DNA of 64,000 nt from CAVQLX01 sp963811605 (GTDB lineage: Bacteria > Desulfobacterota > Binatia > DP-6), in contig CAWESA010000022.1 of NCBI GenBank assembly GCA_963811605.1, positions 1-64,000 on the forward strand, given 5' to 3'. Positions 7,836 through 17,262 of the stretch are shown here, piece after piece. The position numbers and the translations under genes were made by a program. The notes under the pieces were generated by a model that made no database searches, was not told where the DNA came from, and saw nothing but the letters and a program-made list of their open reading frames with translations. The number at the start of each line of letters is the position of its first letter. Positions within the stretch are counted from its first letter, which is position 1.

Positions 7836-9181
7836 GCAACGCGCTCGCCATCGCATCGGTGACCGCCGTGCTCAAGGACATCCTCAACAACGGCATCATC
7901 GACAACCAGCTCGCGGGGGACGTCACGGTCTCGGCGCTCCCACCCGACCGCGTGCTGGTAGCCGGGCAGCCGGAGACGAATCGCCTGAATCTGTTCCTCT
8001 ACCACGTGACGCCGAATCTCGGCTGGCGCAACGTCGGCCTGCCGTCGCACGACGCGCGCGGCGAGCGGATCGCGAACCCCCCGCTGGGCCTCGACCTGCA
8101 CTACCTGCTCACGGCCTATGGCGCGGACGAGTTCCAGGCCGAGATCCTCCTCGGCTACGGCATGCAGATGCTGCACGAGGCCCCGGTGCTCACGCGCGAC
8201 GCCATCCGCCGCGCGCTCACGCCCACGCCGCCCTTCAGCTCGAGCGTCCTGCCTCCCGCGCTCCAGGGCGCCTCCGACCTTGCCGAGCAGGTGGAAAGCA
8301 TCCGCCTCACCGCCCAGGTGCTCAGCAGCGAGGAGATCTCCAAGCTGTGGACGGCGATCCAGTCGCACTATCGTCCGACCGCGGCGTACGAGGCATCGGT
8401 CGTGCTGATCGAGTCGCGCCGCGCGCGGCGCGTGGCGCTGCCGGTCGCGAACGATCAGCGGCACATCTATACCGTGCCGTTCCGTCATCCGGCGATCGAC
8501 TCGGTCGCCAGCGCCGGCGGGCCGCTCGCTCCGATCCAGGCCGGGACCACCGTCGAGATCCGCGGGCGCGACCTGGCCGGCGACCGGACCGCGGTCCTCC
8601 TCGACGGCCTCGACGTCACGCCCCCGGCCGCGGGCATCACGCCGGATCTGATCAGGGTCACGCTTCCATCGTCGCTCCCGTCCGGCCTCCATGCGGGCGT
8701 CAAGACGGTCCAGGTGACGCATCAGATCCAGATGGGCGACCCGGAGACGCCGCACCGCGGGTTCGAGTCGAACGTCGGCGTGTTCGTGCTGCGGCCGATC
8801 GTCAAGAACGGACCGATCATCGCGCCCGGTGACATCGAGAACCTCGTCTCATCCACCGAGACGGTGGACGGCGCGTCGGTCGCGCTGCGCGCGGGTAGCC
8901 TGAAGCTCGTCCTCGAGCCTCGCGTCACGCGCGAGCAGCGCGTCTTGCTGCTCCTGAACGAGTTCGATCCGCCGGCCGGACAGCCGTCGCACTCCTACGC
9001 GATCCATGCACCCGGAGGCAACGGCATCGCCGATCCCGATCCGGACACGGCGACGGTCCGGATTCCCTTCCAGCGCGTGGTGGCCGGCACATACCTCGTG
9101 CGGGTGCAGGTCGACGGCGCCGAGAGCGTGCTCGACGTCGATGCCGGCGGCTTCGCGGCGCCGCGAGTGGCCCTCACGTGA
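7832..9181 (+). CDS. DUF4255 tail cap/terminator protein (Pvc16-like)
   Basis: A 449-residue protein starting at GTG 7832 in a GTGA overlap. Residues 1 to about 190 are a DUF4255 (Pvc16 N-terminal) domain: AIASVTAVLKDILNNGI, TNRLNLFLYHVTPNLGWRN, PLGLDLHYLLTAYG. This family caps the distal end of the sheath and tube. Residues about 230-320 resemble an IPT/TIG immunoglobulin-like domain (TTVEIRGRDLAGDRTAVLLD), and the C-terminal 130 residues add a second beta-rich module. The added Ig-like domains make it longer than a minimal cap and may decorate the particle end. Confidence 0.88.
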   Translation: MSNALAIASVTAVLKDILNNGIIDNQLAGDVTVSALPPDRVLVAGQPETNRLNLFLYHVTPNLGWRNVGLPSHDARGERIANPPLGLDLHYLLTAYGADEFQAEILLGYGMQMLHEAPVLTRDAIRRALTPTPPFSSSVLPPALQGASDLAEQVESIRLTAQVLSSEEISKLWTAIQSHYRPTAAYEASVVLIESRRARRVALPVANDQRHIYTVPFRHPAIDSVASAGGPLAPIQAGTTVEIRGRDLAGDRTAVLLDGLDVTPPAAGITPDLIRVTLPSSLPSGLHAGVKTVQVTHQIQMGDPETPHRGFESNVGVFVLRPIVKNGPIIAPGDIENLVSSTETVDGASVALRAGSLKLVLEPRVTREQRVLLLLNEFDPPAGQPSHSYAIHAPGGNGIADPDPDTATVRIPFQRVVAGTYLVRVQVDGAESVLDVDAGGFAAPRVALT

Positions 9182-11103
9182 ACGCCGCCCGCGACTGGAC
9201 CGAAGCCAACCAGCGCGATCTGATCCGCGCCCTCGAGCGCGTGCGCCTGCTGCTCGAGGCGCACGCCGCGCGTGGACGTGCCGCGCCCGACTCCACCAGC
9301 GTGCCCGGCGAGCCGGTCCCGGCGGAGGAGCCCGGCCCTCCGGCCCTGGCCGCACTCGTCCGCCTCTTCGGGCTGTCGGCGTTCGAGCGCGACGTGGTTC
9401 TCCTGTGTGCGGGGGTCGAGCTCGACGCGCGCTTCGCCGCCGCGGTCGCTGCCGCACGGGGCGCGCCGCCGGACCGGCCGGAGCCCACGTTCGCCCTCGC
9501 GCTCGCCGTCCTGCCCGACGCGCACTGGAGCGCCCTCACTCCCGCCGCACCGCTGCGGGCGTGGCGGCTGGTCGAGCTGCGCGGACCAGGGCTCACCGCG
9601 GCACCGCTGCGGCTGGAGGAGCGCATCCTGCACTTCCTCACCGGCCTGAACCAGCTGGACGAGCGCCTGCAGGGGCTCGTGACGTTCGGCGCGCGCGGGG
9701 GCGAGCGAGACACCGCGCACCACGACACGGCTGCGCGCCTCGCATCACACCTCGGCCGTGAGGGCACCGTTGCCCAGGTCGTCGACGGCGACCCCGTGAC
9801 GCGCGAGACCCTGGCCGCTGCCGCCGGCGCGGCGCTCGATCGTGGAGTGCTCCGGCTGCGCGCGGCGGACGTCCCCGCACCGGCCGCCGAGCGCATCGCC
9901 CTGGCGCGGCTGGTCGCGCGCGAGGCGGTGCTCGGTCGTGCCATCGTGCTCGTCGACAGCGAGGGGTTGCCCGAGGACGCGGCACGCGTGACGCCCTTCG
10001 TGCGGGCGCTCGGCGTCCCCACGGTGGTCACCGGACCGGATGCCGTCGCCGGGCTCGCCGGCTTTGCACCGATCTTCGAGCTGCCGCCGCCGACTCGCCA
10101 GGCGCAGGCCGCCACCTGGCGCCGCGCGCTCGGCCCGCTCGCCGACCGCCTGAACGGGGCGCTGCCGCCGATCCTCGCTCAGTTCCGGCTGTCGACGGAG
10201 GCGATCCACGCCGTCGCGGGCGACGTCCGCGCGACCGACGACACCGAACCGACCGCGTTGTGGGATCGCTGCCTGCACGCCGCGCGCCCGGCGATCCAGG
10301 ATCTCGCACGGCGCGTCGACTCCGCGGCGAGCTGGGACGACCTCGTGCTCCCTCGGCCGCAACTCACGACGCTGCGCGAGATCGCCGTGCACGTCCGGCG
10401 GCGCGCGCAGGTGTACGACGACTGGGGCTTCTCCACACGGGGCGCGCGCGGTCTCGGCATCAGCGCGCTGTTCGCCGGTCCGTCCGGCACCGGCAAGACG
10501 ATGGCCGCGGAGGTGCTCGCCGGTGACCTGCGGCTCGACCTCTACCGCATCGACCTCGCGACGGTGGTGAGCAAGTACATCGGCGAGACGGAGAAGAACC
10601 TCCGGCGTGTGTTCGATGCGGCCGAGAGCGGCGGCGCGATCCTGCTCTTCGACGAGGCCGACGCGCTGTTCGGCAAGCGCTCCGAGGTGCGCGACAGCCA
10701 CGACCGCTACGCGAACCTCGAGGTGAGCTACCTGCTGCAGCGCATGGAGGCCTATCGCGGGCTCGCGATCCTCACCACGAACCAGAAGGGCGCCCTCGAT
10801 CCGGCGTTTCTCCGCCGCATCCGCTTCGTGGTCCAGTTCCCGTTCCCCGATGCGGCCCAGCGCGCCGCGATCTGGCAGCGCATCTTCCCGGCCGCCACGC
10901 CGACGGCGCCGCTCGAGTATGCGCGCCTCGGCCAGCTCGCCGTCTCGGGCGGCCACATCCGGAACATCGCCCTGCACGGCGCCTTTCTCGCTGCCGATCG
11001 CGGCGAGCCGGTCGGGATGCGCCACCTGCTCGAGGCCGCGCGCGGCGAGTACGCCAAGCTGGAGCGGCCGCTCACGGATGCCGAGTCGCGGGGGTGGACG
11101 TGA
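9178..11103 (+). CDS. AAA+ ATPase of the eCIS (Pvc15/Afp15-like)
   Basis: A 641-residue protein starting at GTG 9178 in a GTGA overlap. The N-terminal 400 residues are a helical family-specific region. The AAA+ core has Walker A GPSGTGKT near residue 434, Walker B ILLFDEADALFGKR near 487, sensor 1 in ILTTNQKGALDPAFLRRIRF and conserved arginines in that segment. The family belongs to the FtsH/Cdc48-like AAA+ group and is a constant eCIS component. It is thought to remodel particles or cargo during assembly or loading, but its exact substrate is unsettled. Confidence 0.92.
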   Translation: MNAARDWTEANQRDLIRALERVRLLLEAHAARGRAAPDSTSVPGEPVPAEEPGPPALAALVRLFGLSAFERDVVLLCAGVELDARFAAAVAAARGAPPDRPEPTFALALAVLPDAHWSALTPAAPLRAWRLVELRGPGLTAAPLRLEERILHFLTGLNQLDERLQGLVTFGARGGERDTAHHDTAARLASHLGREGTVAQVVDGDPVTRETLAAAAGAALDRGVLRLRAADVPAPAAERIALARLVAREAVLGRAIVLVDSEGLPEDAARVTPFVRALGVPTVVTGPDAVAGLAGFAPIFELPPPTRQAQAATWRRALGPLADRLNGALPPILAQFRLSTEAIHAVAGDVRATDDTEPTALWDRCLHAARPAIQDLARRVDSAASWDDLVLPRPQLTTLREIAVHVRRRAQVYDDWGFSTRGARGLGISALFAGPSGTGKTMAAEVLAGDLRLDLYRIDLATVVSKYIGETEKNLRRVFDAAESGGAILLFDEADALFGKRSEVRDSHDRYANLEVSYLLQRMEAYRGLAILTTNQKGALDPAFLRRIRFVVQFPFPDAAQRAAIWQRIFPAATPTAPLEYARLGQLAVSGGHIRNIALHGAFLAADRGEPVGMRHLLEAARGEYAKLERPLTDAESRGWT

Positions 11104-11372
11104 TGCGGATCGAGATCCTGATCGACGAGGTCGTGCTCCGCGGCTTCGAGCCGCACCAGCGCCACACGCTGGGCGACGGGCTGGCCGACGAGCTCACGCG
11201 GCTCCTCACCGCCGAGGTGGCGACCTGGAGTCGGCCCCGCTCCGCCGACGTCGAGCGAGTCTCGAGCCCCCACGTCAGGCTCGTCGACGGCGTCGGCGCA
11301 GCGGCCACGCTGGCCGGCGCGGTGGGAGCGGCCATCGGTGCGGCGGTGTCGGGTCGCGAGGGCAGCCGATGA
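11103..11372 (+). CDS. Small conserved eCIS protein
   Basis: An 89-residue protein. I chose the ATG at 11103, which overlaps the ATPase stop (TGATG); a GTG nine bases upstream is also in frame. It begins MRIEILIDEVVLRGFEP, followed by an amphipathic helix (LADELTRLLTAEVATW), and ends in a Gly/Ala-rich segment (VGAAATLAGAVGAAIGAAV) that could be a short membrane-like helix. Similar small proteins with a V-L-x-G-F start sit after the ATPase in other eCIS loci. Function unknown. Confidence 0.7.
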   Translation: MRIEILIDEVVLRGFEPHQRHTLGDGLADELTRLLTAEVATWSRPRSADVERVSSPHVRLVDGVGAAATLAGAVGAAIGAAVSGREGSR

Positions 11373-12025
11373 GCACCTTCCCGGGCTCTCCGAAGCTGCT
11401 GCGGGGCGGAATCGTGCTGGTGGATCCGGGCTCGGGCGCCGTCATGCGCGTCATCGCATTGCAGTACAACCCGGACACCCTGACGCGGACGCTCCAGCCG
11501 AAGGGCGTGACCGACTCGCAGGACCGCTCGCAGGCGTTGCGGCTGACGGGCACGCCGGTGGAGACGATCAAGATCGAGGCCGAGATCGATGCCACCGACC
11601 AGCTCGAGTTCCCCGACCAGAATCCCGACGCCGTGCAGCTCGGCGTCGCGCCCCAGATCGCAGCGCTGGAGACGCTCCTCTACCCCACCACCGGCCAGCT
11701 GCAGGCGAACGACGCGCTGCAGTCGAGCGGGACGCTCGAGATCACGCCGGTGGAGACGCCGCTGGCGCTCTTCGTGTGGAGCAAGGAACGCGTCGTGCCG
11801 GTGCGAGTGACGGACTTGAGTGTCACGGAAGAGGCGTTCGACCCGAAGCTCAATCCGATGCGAGCCAAGCTCAGCCTGTCTCTGCGCGTTCTCTCGGTGG
11901 ACGATCTCGGCTTCGCGCACAGGGGCGGCTCGCTCTACATGGTCTACCAGCAGAACAAGGAGCGCCTCGCCCAGCGCGCAGCCGGCGGCACGCTGGCGCT
12001 CCTCGGCCTCACGGGGATCCCATGA
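11369..12025 (+). CDS. CIS tube-initiator protein (Afp7 N-domain-like)
   Basis: A 218-residue protein starting in an ATGA overlap. The segment VMRVIALQYNPDTLTRTLQP followed by an ETIKIEAEIDATDQLE stretch is characteristic of the CIS_tube family (N-terminal half of Afp7/Pvc7), which joins the hub to the first tube ring. In Afp and PVC this domain and a LysM domain form one protein. Here the LysM part is the next gene, overlapping by 4 bp, so the two products probably act as one unit. Confidence 0.85.
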   Translation: MSTFPGSPKLLRGGIVLVDPGSGAVMRVIALQYNPDTLTRTLQPKGVTDSQDRSQALRLTGTPVETIKIEAEIDATDQLEFPDQNPDAVQLGVAPQIAALETLLYPTTGQLQANDALQSSGTLEITPVETPLALFVWSKERVVPVRVTDLSVTEEAFDPKLNPMRAKLSLSLRVLSVDDLGFAHRGGSLYMVYQQNKERLAQRAAGGTLALLGLTGIP

Positions 12026-12351
12026 CGAACGACCGGTTCCCGCCCACCAGCCGCTACCACGGTGTGGAGATCGCCACCCTCACCACGAGCGACGGCCGTA
12101 CCGTCGCCTACCTCCGCCGGCGTGTGGTGCCACCCCCCGAGACCATGGCGCTCCTGCGCGAGCACACGGTGCGAGCCGGCGAGCGGCTCGATCAGATCGC
12201 GGCGGTGCAGCTCGGCGACCCCGAGCAGTTCTGGCGCATCGCGGATGCGAACCGCGCCATGGCTCCCGAGGAGCTGACCGACGACCCCGGGCGGCGCCTG
12301 CGCATCACGTTGCCGCCTGGAATCCCGGGCGACGACGAGGGCGCGACGTGA
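12022..12351 (+). CDS. LysM-domain eCIS baseplate protein
   Basis: A 109-residue protein starting in an ATGA overlap. After a short N-terminal extension, residues about 50-100 form a LysM fold: HTVRAGERLDQIAAVQLGD, then FWRIADANRAM and a closing LRITLPPG. In contractile systems this module (T4 gp53 / Afp7 C-domain type) clamps the hub to the wedges rather than binding peptidoglycan. It complements the preceding tube-initiator protein. Confidence 0.88.
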   Translation: MTNDRFPPTSRYHGVEIATLTTSDGRTVAYLRRRVVPPPETMALLREHTVRAGERLDQIAAVQLGDPEQFWRIADANRAMAPEELTDDPGRRLRITLPPGIPGDDEGAT

Positions 12352-13475
12352 TCCGCAACGTCAACCTGACGCTGCTGATCGGGCCCACCGTCCCGATTCC
12401 GGCGCCGCGTCCGGTTCTCGACGCGCTCCAGTCGGTCGAGGTCACGACGGCCGCCGGGTCGGCGTCCGGCTTCCAGCTCACCTTCGCCGTCGCCAACGAC
12501 TCGCCGCTGCACACCATCCTCCTTCTCGCCGCGAACGCGACCCCGAGCTTCCTCCGCGTCATCCTGGTCGTCACCGTGAACGGGACGCCGGATGTGCTGG
12601 CGGACGGGGTCATCGAGCGGCAGGAGATCACGCCGGGCGACAAGCCGGGCGTCTCGACGCTCACGGTGAGCGGCAAGGATCTCACGCTGGTGATGGACCA
12701 GCAGGAGTTCAGCGGCATCCCGTACCCGGCGATGCCGGCAGTGGCGCGCGTCGCACTCATCTGCGCCAAGTACGCGATGTACGGGATCGTCCCGCTGCCG
12801 ATCCCCCCGGTGTTCCAGGACATCCCGATTCCCACCGATCGCATCCCCTGCCACGAGGGAACCGACCTCGCGTACCTGAACCAGCTCGCCGAGGAGGTCG
12901 GTCACACCTTCTACATCGATCCCGGCCCCCTCCCCGGGATGAACACGGCCTACTGGGGACCGCAGGTGAAGTTCGGCATCCCGCAGCCGGCGCTCAACAC
13001 GAACATGGACGCGCACACCAACGTCGAGGCGCTGACCTTCTCGATCAGCCACAGCGACAAGGAGATGCCAGTCGTGTTTGTCTACTCGACGCTGCTCAAG
13101 GTCGCGATCCCGATTCCCATCCCCGACGTCAATCCGCTCCAGCCGCCGCTCGGGGCCGTCCCGCCGTTTCCGAAGAAGTTCGAGCTGATGAAGGACACCG
13201 CGCGCCTGTCCCCGATCGCCGCGCTCGGGCGCGGCGTCGCCCGCGCGGCCGGCACGGCGGACGTCGTCACCGGGACCGGCTCCCTCGACGTCCTGCGCTA
13301 CGGCCGCCTGCTCAAGGCGCGCGGCCTCGTCGGCGTGCGCGGCGCGGGCACGGCGTTCGACGGCCTGTACTACGTGAAGAGCCTCACGAGCTCTCTCAAG
13401 CGCGGCGAGTTCAAGCAGCGCTTCACGCTCACGCGCAATGCGCTCGTCTCGATCACCCCGAAGGTCCCGACATGA
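12348..13475 (+). CDS. Hub protein, gp27/gpD-like (VgrG N-half)
   Basis: A 375-residue protein starting at GTG 12348 in a GTGA overlap. It shows the phage late-control D / gp27 hub layout: a beta-rich first domain (SVEVTTAAGSASGFQLTFAV), the conserved DRIPCHEGTDLAYLNQLAEE segment and the C-terminal FDGLYYVKSLTSSLKRGEFK stretch. It forms the trimeric collar between the spike and the tube. In Afp8, Pvc8 and VgrG the hub and OB-fold spike are fused; here they are adjacent genes. Confidence 0.87.
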   Translation: MIRNVNLTLLIGPTVPIPAPRPVLDALQSVEVTTAAGSASGFQLTFAVANDSPLHTILLLAANATPSFLRVILVVTVNGTPDVLADGVIERQEITPGDKPGVSTLTVSGKDLTLVMDQQEFSGIPYPAMPAVARVALICAKYAMYGIVPLPIPPVFQDIPIPTDRIPCHEGTDLAYLNQLAEEVGHTFYIDPGPLPGMNTAYWGPQVKFGIPQPALNTNMDAHTNVEALTFSISHSDKEMPVVFVYSTLLKVAIPIPIPDVNPLQPPLGAVPPFPKKFELMKDTARLSPIAALGRGVARAAGTADVVTGTGSLDVLRYGRLLKARGLVGVRGAGTAFDGLYYVKSLTSSLKRGEFKQRFTLTRNALVSITPKVPT

Positions 13476-13993
13476 GCGCCGCTCCGAAGTTCTACGGCAA
13501 GTACCGTGGCACGGTGCTGAACAACGTCGACCCGATGATGATCGGGCGGGTCCAGGTGCAGTGCGCCGAGGTCCTCGGCCTCGGCATCTCCAGCTGGGCG
13601 ATGCCATGCGTCCCCGTTGCAGGGAAGCACAGCGGCGCCTTCTTCGTGCCGGAGATCGGCGCGGGCGTGTGGGTGGAGTTCGAGCACGGCGATCCGGACT
13701 ATCCGATCTGGACCGGGTGCTTCTGGGGCCTCCCGGCGGAGCTGCCCGAGATGGGGCTCGCCTCGCCGCCGCCGACGCCCAACATCGTGTTCCAGACGAT
13801 CGGCCAGAACTCGCTCACGGTCATGGGGGCACCGGGTGCCGGCATCACCATCTGCTCGGGCCCGATCGCCTCGCCGACGAGCCCGCGCATCATGATCACG
13901 CAGGCCGGCATCATCATCACGAACGGCGTCGCCACCATCACCGTCGCCGGGCCGGTCGTCGACATCAACAACGGCGCCCTGACGATCACCTGA
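13472..13993 (+). CDS. Baseplate spike protein, gp5/gpV OB-fold
   Basis: A 173-residue protein starting in an ATGA overlap. Residues 1-90 are an OB-fold of the Phage_base_V family: KYRGTVLNNVDPMMIGRVQV, then GVWVEFEHGDPDYPIWTGCF. The rest is a short beta-stranded tail rich in Ile, Thr and Gly (IIITNGVATITVAGPVV) that probably forms the trimeric beta-prism of the spike. It pairs with the hub upstream and the PAAR-like tip downstream. Confidence 0.9.
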   Translation: MSAAPKFYGKYRGTVLNNVDPMMIGRVQVQCAEVLGLGISSWAMPCVPVAGKHSGAFFVPEIGAGVWVEFEHGDPDYPIWTGCFWGLPAELPEMGLASPPPTPNIVFQTIGQNSLTVMGAPGAGITICSGPIASPTSPRIMITQAGIIITNGVATITVAGPVVDINNGALTIT

Positions 13994-14001
13994 GAGGAGC
14001 G

Positions 14002-14319
14002 ATGCCGGGCTTCATCCTACATCTCGGTGCCACCGTCATCTGCGCGCACGGCGGGCAGGCGATCCCCGCCGCGCCGTTTCCCCGCGTCCTCGTCTCCGGC
14101 CAGCCGATCGCGACCCTGACGTCGCCGTACACCGTGGCGGGGTGCGCGTTTCCGCCGGCCTCCGGCGGGCCGTGCGTGACGGCGCAGTGGATCGTGGGCG
14201 CCGTGCGGGTCCTCGGTGGCGGCGCGCCGCTGCTGGTGCAGAGCGGCGTCGCGATCTGCGTGCCCACCGGCACGCCGCTCACTGCCGTGGTCACACAGCC
14301 GCGCGTCATGGCGACCTGA
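14002..14319 (+). CDS. PAAR-like spike tip protein
   Basis: A 105-residue protein with a GAGAGGAG ribosome-binding site before ATG 14002. Its pattern is that of the eCIS PAAR-like tip: VICAHGGQAIP near the start, YTVAGCAF in the middle, then PCVTAQWIVGA and a Ser/Cys-containing VQSGVAICVPTG stretch. Cysteines and histidines at these places usually bind a metal at the cone apex. It sharpens the spike and can carry effectors. Confidence 0.85.
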   Translation: MPGFILHLGATVICAHGGQAIPAAPFPRVLVSGQPIATLTSPYTVAGCAFPPASGGPCVTAQWIVGAVRVLGGGAPLLVQSGVAICVPTGTPLTAVVTQPRVMAT

Positions 14320-14326
14320 AGGCGCG

Positions 14327-14677
14327 ATGCAGATCGACTTTCCCTTCGGCTTCGATGGTCGCGGTCGGACCGCAGAAGCGGACCTCGAGTCGCACATCCG
14401 GGACCTCATCGAGCAGCTGCTCCTCACCGCGCCCGGCGAGCGCGTGAACCGCCCGACCTTCGGCTCGGGCGCCCTGCAGCTGGTCTTCGCACCCAACAGC
14501 GACACGCTGGCCGCCGCGTTGCGCCTCGGCGTGCAGGCGGGCCTCCAGGAGTGGCTCGGCGACCTCATCGAGGTGACCGACGTCGAGGTCGAGAACCCCG
14601 ACTCGACGCTCCGGCTCGAGGTGCGCTACGTCGTCCGCCGCACCGGCGAGACGCGCAGCGCGACGGTCACGAGGTGA
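14327..14677 (+). CDS. Baseplate wedge protein gp25-like
   Basis: A 116-residue gp25/W-family protein. The hallmark is PGERVNRPTFGSGALQLVF, preceded by a helix (LESHIRDLIEQLLLTA) and followed by the EWLGDLIEVTDVEVEN beta segment. gp25 sits at the base of the first sheath ring and starts sheath polymerisation (Afp9/Pvc9 equivalent). It lies 8 bp after the PAAR gene. Confidence 0.93.
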   Translation: MQIDFPFGFDGRGRTAEADLESHIRDLIEQLLLTAPGERVNRPTFGSGALQLVFAPNSDTLAAALRLGVQAGLQEWLGDLIEVTDVEVENPDSTLRLEVRYVVRRTGETRSATVTR

Positions 14678-14679
14678 CG

Positions 14680-17262
14680 ATGGCCGGCGTGCGCTACCTC
14701 TGCTGCAGCGACGCGCGCCGGGCGGCGCTCGAGCAGCGTCCCGACCTGAACGGGATCGACTTCCTGGAAGTCGGCGACCTCGACCCGACCGAGCTCGACG
14801 CCGCCGAGGCCGCCGAGTACGCCGGGCTTCCGATCCCCGACCGTGATCGGCTGCTCTGGCAGCGCCGGCTCGAGGTGTCCTTCGTGAACCCCCTGCTCCC
14901 GGCGCACCTCGCGAGTCTCGGCGACGCCGGCTTCCGGATCACGGGTGGCGAGCGCCCCGAGTTCCGCACCATCGCCCTGACGGTGCTCGGGACGGCGCCG
15001 CGCGCGCTCGTGCTCCGCACCTCCAAGCGCGGCGACTTCTCCACCTACCGGCTGGCCATCATCACGCCCGGCGACCCCGACCTGGCGCCGCCCGCGGCAT
15101 TCGACCCCCTCGCGGCGTCCGTCGACTTCTCGTTCAAGGTCCAGTGCCCGAGCGACTTCGACTGCGCGCCCCGGCGCCTCTGTCCCCCGGAGCCTGCGCC
15201 GGCACCGCAGCTCGACTACCTCGCGAAGGACTACGCCAGCTTCCGGCGTCTGATGCTCGATCGCATGGCGGCGCTGTCGCCGTCGTGGCGCGAGCGGCAC
15301 GCCGCCGACCTCGGCGTCACTTTGGTCGAGGTGCTGGCGTACGTCGCGGACTACCTGAGCTATCGCCAGGACGCCGTGGCGACGGAAGCCTACCTCGGCA
15401 CGGCGCGCCGCCGCACGTCGGTGCGCCGCCATGCACGCCTGGTGGACTACCGCATGCACGACGGGTGTAACGCGCGCGTCTGGGTGCAGGTCCTGCTGGA
15501 CCAGAACGCGCCGGCCGCCGGCGTGCTGCTGCGGCGCGCCGACCCGACGACCGGCGTCACCACGAAGTTCCTGACCCGTGTCGACGCCGATACACGGCTC
15601 GACGAGGATCACGCCGAGGGCGTGGTCGCCGCCCAGAAGCCCGAGGTCTTCGAGATGCTCGACGAGGCGCTGACGCTGCTCCCGGAGCACGAGCGGCTCG
15701 ACTTCTACACCTGGGGCGCCGTCGACTGCTGTCTCCCGAAGGGCGCCACGCGGGCGACCCTCGCCGGGCGACGGGATGGCCTCCGTCCAGGCCACGTGCT
15801 GGTGTTCGAGGAGGTGGCGGGCCCGCGGACGGGCGCCGAGGCGGACGCCGACCCGGCGCATCGGCACCCGATCCGCCTCACGCGCGTGACGTACGCGCAA
15901 GATCCGCTCGGCGGGCGGTTCGTGGATCCGCCGACCGACGATGCCGTCGACCTCACCGAGATCGAGTGGAGCAGCGCGGACGCGTTGCCCTTCCCGCTCT
16001 GCATCTCGGCCACCGTCCCGGGCCCCGGCGGGGCAACGGAGACGAAGGCGATCAGCGCCGCGCGCGGCAACGTCGTCCTGGCCGATCACGGGCGCAGCGT
16101 GCACGAGCCGCTCCCCGGACGGGTCCCGGCACCGACGGTCTTCCGCGTCCCGGCCGACGGCGGGCCGTGCACGCGAAGACCCGTCGACCCGGTTCCCGCG
16201 CGCTATGCGCCCCACCTCGCCCAGCGGCCGCTCACGCACGCCCCGCCGTACGACCCGGGGCAGCCGGCGCAGGCGGCGATGCGCTGGGACGTGGCGGATG
16301 CGAATCCGGAGATCGAGCTCGCCAGCGTGCCGGCGACCGCCGTGGCGTGGCGGCCGCGGCGCGACCTGCTCGGATCGGGCGAGACCGCCCCCGACTTCGT
16401 CGTCGAGGTCGAGCACGACCTGGAGGCGACCCTCCGCTTCGGCGACGACCTGCACGGCCGCCGTCCCGCGACCGGCACGACCTTCAGCGCGTCATACCGG
16501 GTCGGCAACGGCGCGCGCGGCAACGTCGGTGCGGACGCGATCGCCCACGTGGTGACCTCGATCGACGGCGTCGCCGGGGCCCGGAATCCGCTGCCGGCGT
16601 CGGGCGGCGTCGACCCGGAGACGGTGGCGGACGTGCGCCGCTTCGCGCCCGTCGCCTTTCGCACCCAGGAGCGCGCCGTCACGCCCGACGACTATGCGCG
16701 CATGGCCGAGCGGCATCCGCAGGTGCAGCGCGCGGCCGGAACGTTCCGCTGGACGGGCAGCTGGCGCACGGTGTTCGTGACCGCCGATCCGCTGGCGGCG
16801 AAGGACCCGGATCGACCATTCGATCCGGGCCTGGCGGTGCAGCTGGAGCCCTATCGCACCGCGGGCCACGACCTGGAGGTCGACACGCCCCGCTACGTTC
16901 CCCTCGAGATCGACATGCGGGTGTGCGCGAAGCGCGACTACTTCCGTGCCGACGTCGCCCGGGCGCTCGTCGAGGCGTTCGGCGCTCACGATCTGCCCGA
17001 CGGGCGCCGCGGCGTGTTTCACCCCGACAACTTCAGCTTCGGCCAGCCCGTGTACCTCTCCCGCCTCTATGCGGCGGCCTATGCCGTCGACGGCGTCGAG
17101 TCGGTGAAGGTCACCGGATTCCAGCGCCGGAGCACCCCCGATCCGAAGCCGCTCGCGGACGGCCAGCTCACCTTCGACCGGCTCGAGATCGCCCAGCTCG
17201 ACAACGATCCGAGCCGCCCGGAGCGCGGCCTGTTTCGTCTCCGCGTGGACGGAGGCAAGTAG
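14680..17262 (+). CDS. Baseplate wedge protein, gpJ-like (first of two)
   Basis: An 860-residue putative baseplate assembly protein. I chose ATG 14680 because GAGGTGA lies at 14671-14677; a GTG at 14674 overlapping the previous stop is the alternative. The N-terminal 170 residues are variable. The conserved block LDYLAKDYASFRRLMLDRMA, then VTLVEVLAYVADYLSYRQDA and EAYLGTARRRTSVRRHARLV is diagnostic, as is the C-terminal gpJ core (ATLRFGDDLHGRRP, SYRVGNGARGNVG, FRTQERAVTPDDYARMAERH). It corresponds to Afp11/Pvc11 and forms the wedges around the hub. Confidence 0.92.
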   Translation: MAGVRYLCCSDARRAALEQRPDLNGIDFLEVGDLDPTELDAAEAAEYAGLPIPDRDRLLWQRRLEVSFVNPLLPAHLASLGDAGFRITGGERPEFRTIALTVLGTAPRALVLRTSKRGDFSTYRLAIITPGDPDLAPPAAFDPLAASVDFSFKVQCPSDFDCAPRRLCPPEPAPAPQLDYLAKDYASFRRLMLDRMAALSPSWRERHAADLGVTLVEVLAYVADYLSYRQDAVATEAYLGTARRRTSVRRHARLVDYRMHDGCNARVWVQVLLDQNAPAAGVLLRRADPTTGVTTKFLTRVDADTRLDEDHAEGVVAAQKPEVFEMLDEALTLLPEHERLDFYTWGAVDCCLPKGATRATLAGRRDGLRPGHVLVFEEVAGPRTGAEADADPAHRHPIRLTRVTYAQDPLGGRFVDPPTDDAVDLTEIEWSSADALPFPLCISATVPGPGGATETKAISAARGNVVLADHGRSVHEPLPGRVPAPTVFRVPADGGPCTRRPVDPVPARYAPHLAQRPLTHAPPYDPGQPAQAAMRWDVADANPEIELASVPATAVAWRPRRDLLGSGETAPDFVVEVEHDLEATLRFGDDLHGRRPATGTTFSASYRVGNGARGNVGADAIAHVVTSIDGVAGARNPLPASGGVDPETVADVRRFAPVAFRTQERAVTPDDYARMAERHPQVQRAAGTFRWTGSWRTVFVTADPLAAKDPDRPFDPGLAVQLEPYRTAGHDLEVDTPRYVPLEIDMRVCAKRDYFRADVARALVEAFGAHDLPDGRRGVFHPDNFSFGQPVYLSRLYAAAYAVDGVESVKVTGFQRRSTPDPKPLADGQLTFDRLEIAQLDNDPSRPERGLFRLRVDGGK

